Positions 13,633 to 15,565 of a stretch of 15,565 nt of DNA are shown piece after piece (positions within the stretch are counted from its first letter, which is position 1; the number at the start of each line of letters is the position of its first letter). The notes under the pieces are model-generated. The model did not search any database. It was given only the letters and a program-made list of their open reading frames with translations, and was not told the origin of the DNA. Made by a program: the position numbers and the translations under genes. Origin of the DNA: CANHEE01 sp043777755 (lineage in GTDB: Bacteria > Bacteroidota > Bacteroidia > Chitinophagales > Saprospiraceae); NCBI GenBank assembly GCA_043777755.1, contig JAYWHK010000351.1, forward strand, positions 1-15,565. Reading direction: 5' to 3'.

Positions 13633-14016
13633 ATGAAATATAGCGTTGATAGGAGAGATAATTATACTATCTTTCAATTACAAGAAGACAATCTTAACTC
13701 GATTATTGCACCAGATTTGAAGGCTGACTTTATCATGTTGCAATCAGAAGGTATTAGGAATTTTATTTTAGACCTTTCATTGGTGAATTTTGTCGATTCA
13801 TCAGGGCTGAGTGCTATTTTGACAGCGAACCGCCTTTGGAAAGGAGATAAAGGAACGTTTGTACTGACTGGAATCGTTAATCCTAATGTCAAAAAATTGA
13901 TTGAAATCTCTCGTTTGGATTCTATTTTGGCTCTTGCACCAAACATGACCACAGCTGTAGAGCACATTCGTATGGAAGAAGTTGAGCGTCGTCTTCGCAA
14001 AGAATTTGAAGACTAA
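13633..14016 (+). CDS. STAS domain protein, anti-sigma factor antagonist-like
   Basis: A single-domain STAS protein of 127 residues, similar to SpoIIAA/RsbV-type anti-anti-sigma factors that switch partner binding by serine phosphorylation. The phosphoacceptor loop is visible as VDSSGLSAI with Asp55 and Ser56, the position equivalent to Ser58 of SpoIIAA. The chain continues past the domain with a charged helical tail of about 25 residues (EHIRMEEVERRLRKEFED). No anti-sigma kinase or sigma factor gene is in the window, so the partner is unknown. It is followed by a strong terminator and then by the RNase Z gene on the same strand, which argues that the two are at least partly separate transcripts. 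Confidence 0.88.
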   Translation: MKYSVDRRDNYTIFQLQEDNLNSIIAPDLKADFIMLQSEGIRNFILDLSLVNFVDSSGLSAILTANRLWKGDKGTFVLTGIVNPNVKKLIEISRLDSILALAPNMTTAVEHIRMEEVERRLRKEFED

Positions 14017-14053
14017 GCCTTTTTTATAGACATCTGCCACAAAATTATTGCTC

Positions 14054-14092
14054 AAAAAACCCTATCTGCGTCATGCGCAGATAGGGTTTTTT
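14054..14092 (+). terminator. Intrinsic terminator after the STAS gene
   Basis: A 17-bp perfect stem (14054-14070 with 14076-14092) with a 5-nt loop. The 11-bp core CCCTATCTGCG is flanked by A6 on the left and T6 on the right, giving a GC-containing stem followed by a T-run. It begins 38 nt after the STAS stop codon. This is the clearest intrinsic terminator in the window and is symmetric enough to work in both directions. Confidence 0.9.
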
Positions 14093-14138
14093 ATTGCAAA
14101 AAAAACATTCAAAAAAACGTAAAACACTTTAAATATTG

Positions 14139-14157
14139 CAAGGTTTTTTAAACCTTG
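14139..14157. repeat. Small palindrome in the RNase Z leader
   Basis: CAAGGTTT (14139-14146) and AAACCTTG (14150-14157) pair perfectly around TTT. It ends 26 nt before the RNase Z start codon. It has the same design as the mini-hairpins at 4572-4589 (an arm ending GGTTT against AAACC), although the outer bases differ. Confidence 0.6.
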
Positions 14158-14183
14158 ACAGTATTTTGGAACTAAATAAATAT

Positions 14184-15107
14184 ATGAAATTTGAAGTTAC
14201 TATTCTTGGCACAGCGGCTGCAACACCTGCCTACGGGCGTTTTCCTACGAGTCAAGTTTTGAACATTCAAGACCAATGGTATATGGTAGATTGTGGTGAA
14301 GGTGCGCAAATGCGCCTGACGGATTTCCATATTCCTCGCAATCGTATCAACCATATTTTTATCAGCCATCTGCATGGCGACCATATTTTTGGTTTGCCAG
14401 GATTGCTTACTTCTCTGAGTTTGAATGGACGAAGTGAGCCAATGCATATTTTTTCGCCAGCGGGATTGCAAGAAATCATTGAAACGGTCATACGTCTTTC
14501 TGATTCATACCTTTTATATACGCTTCATTTTCACGTTATAGACACTGAAAAACATACACTCATTTACGAAAATGATGGTTTGACCATTCATACCATTCCT
14601 CTCAAACATACAGTACCTTGTGCTGGTTTTTTATTCAAAGAAAAACCTTTTTTACCCAATTTCATCAAAGAAAAAATTGCTGAATATGGTATTCCGCTTT
14701 CGGAAATTATGAACATCAAAAACGGTGCTGATTTCACGACTGCCGATGGTGTTTTTGTTCCAAATTCGGAAATGGTGACAGCTCCTGTTCGCTCACGTTC
14801 TTATGCTTTTTGTTCAGACACGGCTTATTCGGAAGAAATCATACCAATTATTGAAGGTGTAGATATGTTGTACCACGAAACAACTTTTACTCAGCGTTTC
14901 CTCGAAAATGCAGAATGGGGCTTACATTCTACAGCTTACCAAGCGGCACAAATTGCAAAAAAAGCCAACGTTAGAATGTTAATCACGGGGCATTACTCAG
15001 CCCGTTTTTCAGATTTTTCCGAAATTTTGGACGAAGCACAAAGTGTTTTTCCCAATTCACACCCAAGTATGGACGGCTCGACCTTTGGTATTCCTTACCG
15101 TTCGTAA
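14184..15107 (+). CDS. rnz: Ribonuclease Z
   Basis: Zinc endonuclease of the metallo-beta-lactamase fold that removes 3' trailers from tRNA precursors. The 307-residue protein is the short bacterial form. The zinc-binding residues are His62, His64, Asp66 and His67 in ISHLHGDHIFG, His142 in LKHTVPCAG, Asp212 in FCSDTAYS and His270 in ITGHYSAR. The conserved HETTF (231-235) and GLHST (247-250 region) motifs are present too. The opening MKFEVTILGTAAATPAYGR is the family's usual start. An in-frame ATG at 14136 would only add 16 residues encoded across a small palindrome, so I chose 14184. Its upstream neighbour is the STAS gene beyond a terminator. A large palindromic element starts 6 nt after its stop codon. 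Confidence 0.95.
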   Translation: MKFEVTILGTAAATPAYGRFPTSQVLNIQDQWYMVDCGEGAQMRLTDFHIPRNRINHIFISHLHGDHIFGLPGLLTSLSLNGRSEPMHIFSPAGLQEIIETVIRLSDSYLLYTLHFHVIDTEKHTLIYENDGLTIHTIPLKHTVPCAGFLFKEKPFLPNFIKEKIAEYGIPLSEIMNIKNGADFTTADGVFVPNSEMVTAPVRSRSYAFCSDTAYSEEIIPIIEGVDMLYHETTFTQRFLENAEWGLHSTAYQAAQIAKKANVRMLITGHYSARFSDFSEILDEAQSVFPNSHPSMDGSTFGIPYRS

Positions 15108-15112
15108 TTTTT

Positions 15113-15375
15113 TTTCTGATGCTATTTTTTTGTGGTTATAAGTCTTTATAAGCCCGAATGGGCTTAAATTTGGATAATCGTAAATGAAATTTACGGTAGA
15201 AAACCTACGCTTTGACAACGCCGAAGGTGTTGAATGTGTAGTATTTATCAAAATTCAACACCTTCGGCGTTGCATCACTATTTTATTTTCCATAAATTTC
15301 ATTTACGGTTATCCACATTCACAAGGCTGAAAGCGTTGTTTTGAACGCACCACAAAAAAAAGATAGCGTCAGAAA
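15113..15375. mobile_element. 263-bp nested palindromic element (MITE-like candidate)
   Basis: Three nested inverted repeats share one centre. The outer arms 15113-15135 and 15350-15375 share TTTCTGAYGCTAT followed by a T-run and GTGG (one mismatch and a few bases of indel). The middle arms 15171-15196 and 15290-15315 match at 24 of 26 positions. The inner arms 15216-15235 and 15253-15272 are a perfect 20 bp containing CGCCGAAGGTG. A small hairpin, AAGCCC-GAAT-GGGCTT, lies on the left side only. No plausible protein is encoded. A target duplication cannot be judged because both flanks are A/T homopolymer-like. It follows the RNase Z gene immediately and could also end its transcript. Confidence 0.75.
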
Positions 15376-15468
15376 TTTTTTATTATTTCTCATGTCACAA
15401 TAATGCTACATTAGCACTTGATTCTTGTTCTATTTGCAAACATATTTGTTTTATCAATTAAAATATCA

Positions 15469-15565
15469 GGTTCTTTTAAAATTTTTGTGGACTAAGAAGA
15501 CCTAAGTAAAACACGCAGTCTTAAATGCTCAAAATTAGGCATACCAAAAGAAATTCTCTTGACGT
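15469..15565 (-). mobile_element. End of an insertion sequence, ISL3-like, truncated by the window
   Basis: GGTTCTTTT at 15469-15477 resembles the GG-TCTTT outer end of ISL3-family inverted repeats, and a transposase-like reading frame ends 22 nt inside it. Only one end is present, so the family rests on this and the short protein tail. The 8 bases just outside are AAATATCA, which would be the target duplication if ISL3 rules apply. The stretch 15376-15468 between the palindromic element and this end holds nothing I recognise. Confidence 0.45.
15492..15565 (-). CDS. Transposase C-terminus, ISL3-like (partial)
   Basis: The last 23 codons of a minus-strand gene whose start lies beyond the window. 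The tail VKRISFGMPNFEHLRLRVLL, then RSS and a TAG stop at 15492-15494, resembles the C-terminal end of ISL3-family transposases, which close with an IK-x-KR-x-x-FG-x-x-NF-x-x-(F/L)RLR pattern. The catalytic region is not in view. The fragment is too short for certainty; it could be another DDE transposase or an unrelated protein. Confidence 0.5.
   Translation of the reverse strand, partial: VKRISFGMPNFEHLRLRVLLRSS

Noticed and set aside
13674..14055. Minus-strand open frames opposite the STAS gene
   Set aside because: They are antisense to a well-recognised STAS domain with an intact phosphorylation motif, and their products resemble no family I know.
14136..14183. An upstream in-frame ATG giving RNase Z 16 extra residues
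   Set aside because: The extra residues come from the small palindrome region, and MKFEVTILGTAA is the standard RNase Z opening.
15057..15251. Minus-strand open frame of 64 codons overlapping the RNase Z 3' end
   Set aside because: It is mostly translated from the left half of the palindromic element and shows no protein-like features.

Overview
The window reads as a chromosomal segment of an AT-rich member of the Bacteroidota, most likely a Cytophagales-type organism. The reasons are: an HU-like/membrane/SPOR fusion protein of a type known from this phylum, a TruB with the motif variant I associate with this phylum, AAA-ATPase/PD-(D/E)XK and Rpn-like nuclease genes, and several upstream regions carrying the Bacteroidota -7 promoter motif TAnnTTTG about 30-40 nt before the start codon. 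No rRNA, tRNA or CRISPR array is visible. The genus is not resolvable from the sequence.

Layout. Positions 107-4473 hold four minus-strand genes in the transcription order M20 dipeptidase, SH3-NlpC/P60 peptidase, Rpn-like PD-(D/E)XK nuclease, M42 aminopeptidase. Three are peptide-degrading enzymes; the nuclease gene sits inside the run between 27-bp direct repeats and looks like a later arrival. A DUF2254 membrane protein follows on the plus strand (4680-5864). Converging on it is a minus-strand AAA-ATPase/PD-(D/E)XK gene (5949-7508) whose leader carries a 231-bp MITE-like element with inverted ends and a 10-bp target duplication. Next come truB and the HU-SPOR gene (minus), then nifU-type Fe-S scaffold, pyrF and panB (plus), a minus-strand TonB-domain periplasmic protein, a STAS protein and ribonuclease Z (plus). 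The right end has a 263-bp nested palindromic element and the 3' end of what looks like an ISL3-family insertion sequence running off the window.

Most of the genes are housekeeping: tRNA maturation (truB, RNase Z), Fe-S assembly (NifU), pyrimidine synthesis (pyrF), pantothenate synthesis (panB) and peptide turnover. The unusual material lies between them. Many intergenic gaps carry a different short-word array (7- or 8-nt period) or a nested inverted repeat, often folding back on itself. One such array is in frame inside the linker of the HU-SPOR protein. Two of the gaps, 7.3 kb apart, use the same word family. Together with the MITE, the direct-repeat-flanked nuclease gene, the palindromic element and the IS end, this suggests a genome where small structured repeats spread readily into gene boundaries.

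All similarity statements come from motif recognition by eye; no database search was run.
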